Part shown: piece by piece, positions 15,810 through 25,800 of the stretch
How positions within the stretch are numbered: the first letter of the stretch is position 1
Layout of the letters: the number at the start of each line of letters is the position of its first letter
Assembly: GCA_964647395.1 (NCBI GenBank)
Contig: CAZYHR010000003.1
Span: forward strand, 1-64,000
Length of the DNA stretch: 64,000 nucleotides
Reading direction: 5' to 3'
Source: Phosphoribacter sp964647395
GTDB lineage: Bacteria; Actinomycetota; Actinomycetes; Actinomycetales; Dermatophilaceae
The notes under the pieces: model-generated
Told to the model about the DNA's origin: nothing
The model's input: only the letters and a program-made list of their open reading frames with translations
The model's database searches: none
Made by a program: the position numbers and the translations under genes

Positions 15810-18014
15810 ATGATGGCGATCCGGTTCGTCCTGGGTCTGCTGCTCACCGTCGTCTGCCTCGGCATCGCCGGGCGGCGCCTGTGGTTCCTCGTCCAGCTCG
15901 GGAAACGGTTCCAGCCGCTGGCCGACCGGCCGCTCGACACCGGGGAGACCGTCAAGGCGGAGGTCGCCGAGGTCGCGGCTCAGCGCAAACTGTTGCGCTG
16001 GACCGTGCCCGGCGTCGCCCACTTCCTGGTCTTCTGGGGCTTCATGATCCTGCTGTTCACCATCGCCGAGGCGTTCTTCGGCCTGGTGAAGGCCGACTTC
16101 CAGATCCCGGTGCTGGGCAACTTCCGGTGGTTCGGCTTCGTCGAGGACCTGTTCGCCCTGCTGTGCGTGCTGGCCCTGGTGATGTTCACCGTGCTGCGCA
16201 TCCAGCAGGCGCCGAAGAACCTCGGCCGCCGCAGCCGCTTCTTCGGCTCGCACATCGGCCCGGCGTGGTTCGTGCTGTTCATGATCTTCAACGTCGTGTG
16301 GACCCTGCTGGCCTATCGCGGCGCCTCGATCAACGCCCAGGACCTGCACGACCCGGCCAACGCCGACAAGATGGGTTTCCTGCACGGGGCGTTCGCCTCG
16401 CAGTGGTTCGCCGCGATCCTGCCCAAGACCAACCTGGAGTTCTGGGAGACGTTCTTCCTGCTGCTGTCCCTCGCGGTGCTGCTGGGCTTCACGGTGTTCG
16501 TCACCTACAGCAAGCACATGCACATCTTCGCCTCCATCCCCAACGTCGCCTACGCCCGGCGGCCGCACGCCCTGGGCGCGCTCGAGCCGGTCTACTGGGA
16601 CGGCCGGAAGGTCGACTTCGAGGACCCCGGCGACGACGACGTCATGGGCGTGGGCAAGATCGAGGACTTCACCTGGAAGGGCCTGCTCGACTTCGCCACC
16701 TGCACCGAGTGCGGCCGCTGCCAGAGCCAGTGCCCGGCCTGGAACACCGACAAGCCGCTCTCGCCCAAGGTGCTCATCATGGGGCTGCGCGACCACGCGC
16801 TGGCCAAGGCCCCCTACATCATGGCCGCGCGCGGCGAGGACGGGACACCGACCGAGGCGGCCCTGGGCGGCATACCGGAGCCGGCGCGAGCCGAGGGGGA
16901 GCGTCCCCTGGTCGGCCCGCAGGGCGACGAGACCGCCTCGGTCGGCGAGCACGGCATCCACGGCGAAGGGGCGATCCCCTTCGACATGCTGTGGTCCTGC
17001 ACGACCTGCGGGGCCTGCGTCGAGCAGTGCCCCGTCGACATCGAGCACATCGACCACATCGTCGACATGCGCCGCTACCAGGTGCTCATGGAATCGGCCT
17101 TCCCCGAGGAGGCCGGCATCATGCTGCGCAACCTCGAGCACGCCGGCGACCCCTGGGGCCTCGGGGCGAGCAAGCGCCTCGAGTGGGCCGAGGCCCTCGA
17201 CTTCGAGCTGCGGGTCTACGACGGCGACCCGATCCCCGAGGACGTCGACTACCTCTACTGGGTCGGCTGCGCCGGAGCCCTCGACGACACCGCCAAGCGC
17301 ACCGCCGTCGCGGTCGCCACGCTGCTGCACGAGGCCGGGGTCGAGTTCATGGTCCTCGGCGAGGGCGAGTCGTGCACCGGCGACCCGGCCCGCCGGATGG
17401 GTCACGAATTCCTCTTCCAGATGCTCGCCATGCAGAACGTCGAAACCCTCAACGAGGCCGGCGCCAAGCGCATCGTCGTCACCTGCGCGCACTGCTACAA
17501 CACGCTGGCCAACGAGTACCCGCAGGTCGGCGGCCGCTACCAGGTCGTCCACCACACGACGCTGCTGGCCCGGCTGGTCGCCGAGAAGCGGCTCACCCCG
17601 GTGCAACGGGTCGACTCGACGATCACCTATCACGACCCGTGCTACCTCGGCCGGCACAACCGCATCTTCGCCGCCCCCCGCGAGGTGCTCGGCGCGATCC
17701 CCGGCGCCCGGGTGCAGGAGATGCCCCGCAACCGCGAGCGCTCGTTCTGCTGCGGGGCCGGTGGGGCCCGGATGTGGATGGACGAGACCATCGGCACCCG
17801 GATCAACCAGGACCGCGCCGACGAGGCGCTGGCCACCTCGCCCGACGTCGTGGCCGCCGCCTGTCCCTTCTGCATCACCATGCTCACCGACGGCGTCACC
17901 CAGCGCCAGCAGGAGGGCAGAGCCCCCGCCACGGTCGCGGTCACCGACGTCGCCGAGATGCTGCTGCGCTCGGTGCGCCCCGACCTCGTCGACACCGCCG
18001 CACCCACCCCCTGA
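15810..18014 (+). CDS. etfD: Membrane Fe-S oxidoreductase, EtfD-type ETF:quinone reductase
   Basis: This 734-residue protein is expected to pass electrons from reduced ETF to menaquinone. This is the role proposed for mycobacterial EtfD, whose architecture it shares. The N-terminal 235 residues carry several membrane helices of the nitrate-reductase-gamma type with candidate haem His residues. Two ferredoxin clusters follow: CTECGRCQSQCP from about residue 298 and CTTCGACVEQCP from about 397. Two CCG-type domains complete it (GCAGALDDTAK; ITYHDPCYLGRHNRI and SFCCGAGGARMWM). The ATG doublet at 15810/15813 has GAAGGAG upstream. Position directly after etfBA and before an acyl-CoA dehydrogenase supports a complete electron path. 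Confidence 0.88.
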   Translation: MMAIRFVLGLLLTVVCLGIAGRRLWFLVQLGKRFQPLADRPLDTGETVKAEVAEVAAQRKLLRWTVPGVAHFLVFWGFMILLFTIAEAFFGLVKADFQIPVLGNFRWFGFVEDLFALLCVLALVMFTVLRIQQAPKNLGRRSRFFGSHIGPAWFVLFMIFNVVWTLLAYRGASINAQDLHDPANADKMGFLHGAFASQWFAAILPKTNLEFWETFFLLLSLAVLLGFTVFVTYSKHMHIFASIPNVAYARRPHALGALEPVYWDGRKVDFEDPGDDDVMGVGKIEDFTWKGLLDFATCTECGRCQSQCPAWNTDKPLSPKVLIMGLRDHALAKAPYIMAARGEDGTPTEAALGGIPEPARAEGERPLVGPQGDETASVGEHGIHGEGAIPFDMLWSCTTCGACVEQCPVDIEHIDHIVDMRRYQVLMESAFPEEAGIMLRNLEHAGDPWGLGASKRLEWAEALDFELRVYDGDPIPEDVDYLYWVGCAGALDDTAKRTAVAVATLLHEAGVEFMVLGEGESCTGDPARRMGHEFLFQMLAMQNVETLNEAGAKRIVVTCAHCYNTLANEYPQVGGRYQVVHHTTLLARLVAEKRLTPVQRVDSTITYHDPCYLGRHNRIFAAPREVLGAIPGARVQEMPRNRERSFCCGAGGARMWMDETIGTRINQDRADEALATSPDVVAAACPFCITMLTDGVTQRQQEGRAPATVAVTDVAEMLLRSVRPDLVDTAAPTP

Positions 18015-18051
18015 CCGACAGCCGACCCACCCCGACCGGAGAAGGACCGCC

Positions 18052-19761
18052 ATGACCGACACCGCCCAGACCCCCACGCAAGCCCTCGGTGCCGGGCTGG
18101 ACCTCGAGAGCCTCAACCTCATGCTCGAGGCGCTCGGCGACTTCGTCGACGAGGCGCTGTCCCCCGAGCTGCAACTCGACCTCGACCACGAGGACCGCTG
18201 CCCCGAGGACATCGTCCGGGCGATGAGCGACCCCGAGCAGTTGGGCGTGCAACTGGTCTTCATCCCCGAGGCCTACGACGGCATGGACGGCGGCGCGTTC
18301 GACGCCTACCGGGTGTGTGAGGTCATGGCCCGCAAGGACATCGGCCTGGCCACCGCGGTGTTCGCGACCTTCCTGGGCTCGGACCCGATCGTCGTCGGCG
18401 CCACCGAGGAGCAGAAGCAGCGCTGGCTGGGCGCCATCGCCCGCGAGGGCGTCGTCTTCGCCTACGGCGCCACCGAGCCGGAGGCCGGCTCCGACCTCGG
18501 CGCCCTGACCACCACCGCGACGGCGATCCGCGGCGACGACGGCGAGATCACGGCGTACCGCATCAACGGCCGCAAGCAGTGGATCTCCAACGGCAGCATC
18601 GCCGACCACACGACGATCCTGGCCCTGACCGAGAGCGGCCCGACCTGGTTCGTCGTCGACAAGGACACCGCCGGCTTCAGCGCCGCACCCCCGGAGGACA
18701 AGCACGGCCTGCGGCTGTCCAACACGGCGGCGCTGTTCCTCGACGACGTCGAGGTGCCGGCCGACCACCTCATCGGCGGCGTCGAGGGCAAGGGCCTGGT
18801 GCAGGCCCAACAGGTCTTCGGCTACACCCGGCTCATGGTCGCGGCGTTCGGCCTCGGCGGTGGCTGGGAGGCCCTGGACCGCTCCATCACCTACTCGGTC
18901 AACCGTGAGCAGGGCGGCGGCCCGCTGTGCGAGAAGCAGGGCTACACGCACAAGCTCATCGTTCCGCACGCGGTGCGGCTGGAGGCGGCCCGAGCCTTCA
19001 TCGAGGACACCGCCGACAAGATCGACCGCGGTCTGGGTGCCGACGGCGCGATGAACACCGAGGGCGCCATCGCCAAGTACCTGGCCACCGAGGCCGGCAA
19101 CGCCGCCGCCGACGCGGCGATCCAGGCCCACGGCGGCTACGGCTACACCCGGCCCTACGTCGTCGAGAAGGTCAAGCGCGACGTGCGGATCACGACGATC
19201 TACGAGGGCACCTCCGAGATCATGGAGATGACCGTCGCCCGCGACCGGTGGCAGCAGCACCTCAAGACCAAGGGCGGCTACTACCACGCCAAGGCCGCCG
19301 AGTTGCGCCAGCTGCACACCCGCACCCCCGGGGTCGGCGCCGACGTCGCCGCGCTGGCCTGCGAGGCGCTGGCCGTGGTCCTGGAGGCCTGCCGCACCGG
19401 GCGGCTGACCCGCAACCAGCACGTGCTGTTCCGGCTCGGCGAGCTGATCTGCTGGTGCGAGGGCGCCGAGGTGTTCGCCCAGCGCGCCGCCGCGGCGATC
19501 ACCGACACCGCCCACGAGAAGAGCCTCAAACGCTTCGACGCCGACACCTTCGCGACGATGGCGCGGGTGTTCGCCCGCGACGCCGCCGCCCGGGTGGCCC
19601 TCGACGGCACCCGGTGGGTGGCCGGCGCCGCCGACCCCGGCAGCCCCGCCGTCGCCGCGGTCCAGGCCATCCCCACCGCCGCGATCCAGGCCGCCCAGGC
19701 CGGCCTGGTCACCGACATGGACGCCGTCGCCGACGCCCTCTACGGCCGCACCAGCGGCTGA
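18052..19761 (+). CDS. Acyl-CoA dehydrogenase, large form
   Basis: This FAD enzyme introduces a 2,3 double bond into an acyl thioester and reduces ETF. FAD and substrate motifs are FAYGATEPEAGSDLGAL and NGRKQWISNGSIADHT, and the catalytic base is Glu385 in IYEGTSEIMEM. At 569 residues it has the extra C-terminal helical domain of FadE5-like enzymes. The start is ATG 18052 after GGAGAAGGA. It sits between etfD and the megasynthase in the same run, so its substrate may be the product of that synthase rather than ordinary fatty acids. That is inference; a standard beta-oxidation role is the alternative. Confidence 0.9.
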   Translation: MTDTAQTPTQALGAGLDLESLNLMLEALGDFVDEALSPELQLDLDHEDRCPEDIVRAMSDPEQLGVQLVFIPEAYDGMDGGAFDAYRVCEVMARKDIGLATAVFATFLGSDPIVVGATEEQKQRWLGAIAREGVVFAYGATEPEAGSDLGALTTTATAIRGDDGEITAYRINGRKQWISNGSIADHTTILALTESGPTWFVVDKDTAGFSAAPPEDKHGLRLSNTAALFLDDVEVPADHLIGGVEGKGLVQAQQVFGYTRLMVAAFGLGGGWEALDRSITYSVNREQGGGPLCEKQGYTHKLIVPHAVRLEAARAFIEDTADKIDRGLGADGAMNTEGAIAKYLATEAGNAAADAAIQAHGGYGYTRPYVVEKVKRDVRITTIYEGTSEIMEMTVARDRWQQHLKTKGGYYHAKAAELRQLHTRTPGVGADVAALACEALAVVLEACRTGRLTRNQHVLFRLGELICWCEGAEVFAQRAAAAITDTAHEKSLKRFDADTFATMARVFARDAAARVALDGTRWVAGAADPGSPAVAAVQAIPTAAIQAAQAGLVTDMDAVADALYGRTSG

Positions 19762-19845
19762 CCCACGACTGCACCGCTCAGCACCACACCAACACAGCAC
19801 CCGCAAGGCGGGCCGCCCCGAGCGGCCCGTCCGGAAGGACAACCC

Positions 19846-22800
19846 ATGACCGAGGTCCAGCCCGTCGCCGTCGTCGGCATCGCCGCCATCATGCCGATGG
19901 CCCCGGACGCTGATGCCTTCTGGGCCAACATCACCCAGGGCCGCTACTGCATCACCGAGGTGCCGCCGGAGCGCTGGGACCCTGCGCTCTACTACTCGCC
20001 CGACCACTCGGCCCGGGACAAGACCTACTCGACGATCGGCGGGTGGGTCCGCGAGTTCGAGTGGGACCCGATCCGCTGGAAGCTGCCGATCCCGCCGACC
20101 GTGTCGGCCCAGATGGACCAGGGCCAGCGCTGGGCCCTGTCGGCCTCCCGCCGAGCGCTCATGGACGCCGGTTGGCCGGGCTGGACGGTCGATCCCGAGC
20201 GGGTCGCGGTCATCCTCGGCAACGCCATCGGCGGCGAGAAGCACTACCAGTCCTCGATGCGCATCCAACTGCCCGAGATGCTCAAGCGGCTCCAGGAGTC
20301 GCCGGCGCTGCAGACCCTGCCCGGCGACGTGCAGCAGCGGATCGTCGAGGAGACCCGGGCGGGCTACCTGGACAACATGTTCGAGATCACCGAGGACACC
20401 ATGCCCGGTGAGCTGTCCAACGTCATCGCCGGGCGGGTGGCCAACGTGCTCAACCTGCGCGGCCCCAACTACACCACCGACGCGGCCTGCGCGTCCGGCC
20501 TGGCCGCGCTGAGCTCGGCCATCCTCGGCCTCAACGACCGGCAGTACGACGCCGTGGTCACCGGCGGCATCGACCGCAACATGGGCGTCGACGCGTTCGT
20601 CAAGTTCTGCAAGATCGGCGCCCTGTCCGACACCGGCACCCGCCCCTTCGACGCCGGCGCCAACGGCTTCGTCATGGGTGAGGGCGCAGCGGTGTTCGTG
20701 CTCAAGCGACTCGAGGACGCCGAGCGGGACGGCGACCGGATCTACTCGGTCATCCTCGCGGTCGGCGGCTCCTCCGACGGCAAGGGCAAGGGCATCACCG
20801 CCCCCAACCCGGTCGGCCAGCAACTGGCCGTCCGGCGGGCCTGGGAACGCTCCGGTCTGGACCCGGCCACGGTGACCGCCATCGAGGCGCACGGCACGTC
20901 CACCCGGGTCGGCGACGCCGCCGAGCTCGAGTCGCTGTCGCTGGTCTTCGGCGGCGCCGGCGCCAAGCCGGGCCAGATCGCGCTGGGCTCGGTCAAGTCC
21001 AACATCGGCCACCTCAAGGCCGCGGCCGGCACCGCCGGGCTGTTCAAGATGGTCCGCCAGCTGCACGAGAAGGTCCTGGCGCCCTCGCTGAACTTCAACC
21101 AGCCCAACGACAACGTCGACTGGGACACCAACCCGTGCCGGGTCAACACCGCCCTGCGCGCCTGGGACGCCCCCGCCTCCGGCGTCCGGGCCGGCGGCGT
21201 GTCCGCCTTCGGCTTCGGCGGCACGAACTTCCACGTCGTCGTCGAGGAGCACGTCCCGGGCCGCTACCGGGCCCAGCCCCGGACGTTCGCCTCCGCGGCG
21301 GTGCCCCAGGGCGCCAACGGCGGCGGGTATGCCGCGAGCGGACCGGTCGCGGGCGGCATACCGACCGTACGCAAGGCCCCGCTGCGCGGCGCGCTCGTGC
21401 TCGGCGGACGCGACGACGCCGACCTGCTCGGTCAGGTGCGGGCCGCCCTCGCCGACGCGCAGGCCGGCCGCGTGCCCGCCCCGGCCGCACCCGACCCGGC
21501 CGTCGGCCGGGCCGCGGTCCGGGTGGCCGTCGACTTCGCCGACGCGCCCGACCTGGCCGGCAAGCTCGACAAGCTCGTCAAGGGCCTGCAGACCGGCAAC
21601 CCGGCGATCTTCAAGATGCTGCGCCAGCAGGGCGTCTTCGTCGGCCGCGGGCCGGCCCCCAAGGTCGCCTTCCTCTACACCGGGCAGGGCAGCCAGTACG
21701 TCAACATGCTGCGCAGCCTCTACGACACCCAGCCGATCGTCCGGCAGACCTTCGACGAGGCCGACCGGGTGATGACCCCGCTGCTGGGCCGGCCGCTCAC
21801 CTCGTTCATCTACGTCGACCCGGCCGACGAGGCCGCCGTCAAGGGCGCGACCAAGCAGCTCATGCAGACCGAGATCACCCAGCCCGCGGTGCTCGCGACC
21901 GACCTGTCGCTGACCCGGCTGCTCGCGGCCTACGGCATCGCGCCCGACATGGTCATGGGGCACAGTCTCGGCGAGTACGGAGCGCTCGTCGCGGCCGGTT
22001 CGCTCACCCTCGACGCGGCCATGGAGGCGGTCTCGGCCCGGGGCCGCGAGATGGCCAAGGTCTCCGTCGCGGACAACGGCGCGATGACCGCCGTCTTCGG
22101 CCCGCTGGAGGAGATCGAGCGGACCGTCGAGGCGGCCGAGGGCTATGCCGTCATCGCCAACATCAACAGCTACAACCAGGCCGTCGTCGGCGGGGCCACC
22201 CAGGCCGTCGAGGCGATCATGCAGACCTTCCTGGCCAAGGGCATCAACGCGATCCGGATCCCGGTGAGCCACGCCTTCCACACCTCGATCGTCGCGCCCG
22301 CCTCGGTGCCGTTCGTCAACGCGCTGCGCCGGCTCAACCTGGTGCCGCCGAAGCTGCCGATCGTCGCCAACGTCACCGGCGACTTCTACCCGGCCGACGC
22401 GACGACCGAGACCATGCTCGACTACACCGGCCGGCAGATCGCCTCACCGGTGCAGTTCGTCAAGGGTCTGCAGACCCTTTATGCCGCCGGGGCCCGGGTG
22501 TTCGTCGAGGTCGGGCCGAAGAAGGCGCTGCACGGCTTCGTCGAGGACGTGCTGGGCTCCCGGCACGACGACGTGCTGGCGCTGTTCACCAACTTCCCCA
22601 AGCTCACCGACGAGGCGGCCTTCAACCAGGCGCTGTGCGGGCTGTATGCCGCCGGCTTCGGCTTCGAGCCGCCGGCGGCCGCCGGCGCTCCGGCCGAGGC
22701 GCCGGCCCGGGTCGCCGCTGCGGCGCCGGCGGGCACAGCGGCGCCGATGAGCACCGCGGCGCCGCTGAGCACCGTGTCCGGGCCGTCGGACGAGGTCATC

Positions 22801-25800
22801 ACCGAGTTGGGCAAACTGTTCGCCGGGGTGCTCGAGCAGGGCATGCGCCTCTACGGCCCCCCGCCCGGCGGCGCGGACGGTGCTGCGGCCGCGGCCTCGC
22901 CGGAGCCCGCACCGGCCGCCGCGCCGGTCCCCTCCCCCGCTGCGGCCGAGCCGGTCGTGGTCACCGGAGCCGGCCTGGGCCTGCCCGGCGTCGACCCGAT
23001 GTTCGACGACGCCAACATCGAGCGCATCCTGTCCGGCGAGCAGCTCATCGCCAACCTGCCCGGCTCGGTCACCGAGCGGATCGCCCGGATGCGCATCACC
23101 CGCCTGGTCAAGGACTCCAGCGGCGGCGGCAGCTTCCAGGTCATCGACGACCCCGACCAAGTCATCCAGTTGGCCGGGCGGCACGCCCCGATCGACGTCG
23201 TGGCCCAGTACGGCGTCGACGCGGGCCGCGACGCGGCGCTCGACAACGCCACCCGGATGGCCCTCGGGGCCGGCTACGACGCCCTGCGCGACGCGGGCAT
23301 CCCGCTGGTCCAGCACTACAAGCGCACGACGATCGGCAGCCAGCTGCCCGACCGCTGGGGGCTTCCGCTGTCGATGCGGGACGACACCGGCATCGTCTTC
23401 GCCTCGGCCTTCCCCGGCTACGGCGAGATGGCCAAGGAACTCGAGCACTACGCGACCGACCGGTCGCGCCGCGAGCACCTGCTCGCGCTCGAGGGGGTGC
23501 GCACCCTGATGACCGAGGACGACGCCGCCCGCGCCGAGGTCGACCGGCTGATCGCCGAGATCCGCCGCGAGCTGGAGCAGGACCCGTTCAACTTCGACCG
23601 GCGGTTCATCTTCCGCGTCCTGGCCATGGGTCACTCCCAGTTCGCCGAGCTCATCGGCGCCCGCGGCCCCAACACCCAGATCAACGCCGCCTGCGCCAGC
23701 ACCACCCAGGCGTTCTCGGTCGCCGAGGACTGGATCCGGGCCGGCCGGTGCCGGCGGGTCATCGTCGTCTCCGCCGACGACGCCACGGGTGACGCGCTCA
23801 TGCCGTGGATCGGCTCGGGCTTCCTGGCCAGCGGCGCCGCCGCCACCGACGCCCGGGTCGAGGACGCCGCGACGCCGTTCGACCGCCGTCGGCACGGCAT
23901 GATCATCGGCTCGGGCGCGGCGGCCTTCGTCGTCGAGTCCGCCGCGGCCGCCCGCGAGCGGGGCATCGCCCCGATCTGCGAGGTGCTCGCCGCCGTCGCG
24001 GCCAACAGCGCCTTCCACGGCACCCGGCTCAACATCGAGCACATCAAGGGCGTCATGGACACGGTGATCAGCCAGGCCGAGCAGTGGGGCCTGGACCGGC
24101 ACGCCATCGCGCCGGAGACGATGTTCATGTCGCACGAGACCTACACCCCGGCCCGGGGCGGCAGCGCGGCGGCCGAGATCAACGCCCTGCGGCACGCCTT
24201 CGGCGCCTCGGCGGACCGGATCGTCATCACCAACACCAAGGGCTTCACCGGCCACGCCATGGGCGCCGGCGTCGAGGACGTCGTGGCGATCAAGGCGCTG
24301 GAGACCGGTCTGGTCCCGCCGGTGCCCAACTTCAAGGAGCCCGACCCCGACCTGGGCAACCTCAACCTGTCCCGGGGCGGGTCCTATCCGGTGCGCTACG
24401 CGTTGCGCCTGGCCGCCGGATTCGGCTCCCAGATCTGCATGGCGCTGTTGCGCTGGACGCCGCTGGCCGACGGTCGGCGCCGGGCCCCCGCCGAGCTCGG
24501 CTACGCCTATCGCATCGTCGACCAGGACCGCTGGCAGGCCTGGCTGGACTCGTTGTCCGGTCACTCGGGCTCCCGGCTCGAGGTCGACCACCGCATCCTG
24601 CGGATCGTCGACACCGGCGCCCCCGCCGTGCCGGCCCCCGACGAGACCCACCTGCCGGTGCCGTATGCCGCGCTGGCCCGGGCGACGTCGACCGGCACCG
24701 CGGCGGTGTCCCCGACCCCGGCCGGTCCCGCGGCCCCGGCCGGTCCCGCGGCTCCGGCCGAGCCGGCCCCGGTCGTCGCCCCGGTGGCCGCTCCTGTCCC
24801 GGCCCCGGCGGCGGCCCCCGCGGCTCCGGCCGAGCCGGCCGCGGTCGCCGACCCGGTGCTCGAGCAGGTCACCTCGATCGTCGCCGGGCTGACCGGCTAC
24901 CCGAGCGACCTGCTCGACCCCGACCTGGACCTGGAGGCCGACNNNNNNNNNNNNNNNNNNNNNNNNNNNNNNNNNNNNNNNNNNNNNNNNNNNNNNNNNN
25001 NNNNNNNNNNNNNNNNNNNNNNNNNNNNNNNNNNNNNNNNNNCGAGCACTACGGCGTGGAACGCGACGACACCCTCAAGCTGCGCGACTTCCCCACCATC
25101 ACCGCCGTCGCCGGCTGGATCCGCCAGCGAGCCGGCCTGCCCGAGCCCAGCGCCGCACCGGCCGCCCCGGCGGCCACCACGGCCCCGGCCGACAGCACGG
25201 CCCAAGCAGCCCCGGCCGCGGACGAGGTCATCGGCAAGGTCACCGAGATCGTCGCCGAGCTGACCGGCTACCCCGCCGACCTGCTCGACCCCGACCTGGA
25301 CCTGGAGGCCGACCTGGGCGTCGACACGGTCAAGCAGGCCGAGGTCTTCGCCGCGGTCCGCGAGCACTACGGCGTGGAACGCGACGACACCCTCAAGCTG
25401 CGCGACTTCCCCACCATCACCGCCGTCGCCGGCTGGATCCGCGAACGAGCCGGCCTGGCCGGCCCGGCCGACGCCCAGCCGGCCGCCGAGGCAGCGGCCG
25501 CCCCGGCGCCCGCCGCGCCGGTGCACGTCGCGGCTCCGATGGTGCAGGGCAGCCTCACCGCCATCGACGCCCTGCCGCGCCGGGTCCCGGTCGCCCTGCT
25601 GCGCCCGAACCTGCAGGCCTGCCTGGACACCGGGGTCACCCTGTCCGGCTCCCGCGTCCTGGTCATGCACGACGAGGGCGGGGTCGGCGAAGCCCTGGTC
25701 TCCCGGCTGGCCACCGAGGGGGCGAGCGTGCTGTCGCTGCCCAGCGGCATACCGACCGACGAGTTGTCCGCGCAACTGGAGACCTGGCTGACCGACGGCC

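Noticed and set aside
14763..18263. Another long minus-strand frame (over 1100 codons)
   Set aside because: Same artefact, opposite etfA and etfD.
17941..22281. Very long open frame (over 1400 codons) on the minus strand opposite etfD, the dehydrogenase and the megasynthase
   Set aside because: Antisense shadow caused by high G+C codon bias; its translation is low in Lys, Ile and Asn, rich in Arg, Gly, His and Asp, and shows no family motifs, while the plus-strand genes are unmistakable.
24943..25042. Two separate genes for the megasynthase halves
   Set aside because: The frame change is at the 100-N gap and both sides belong to the same ACP array.
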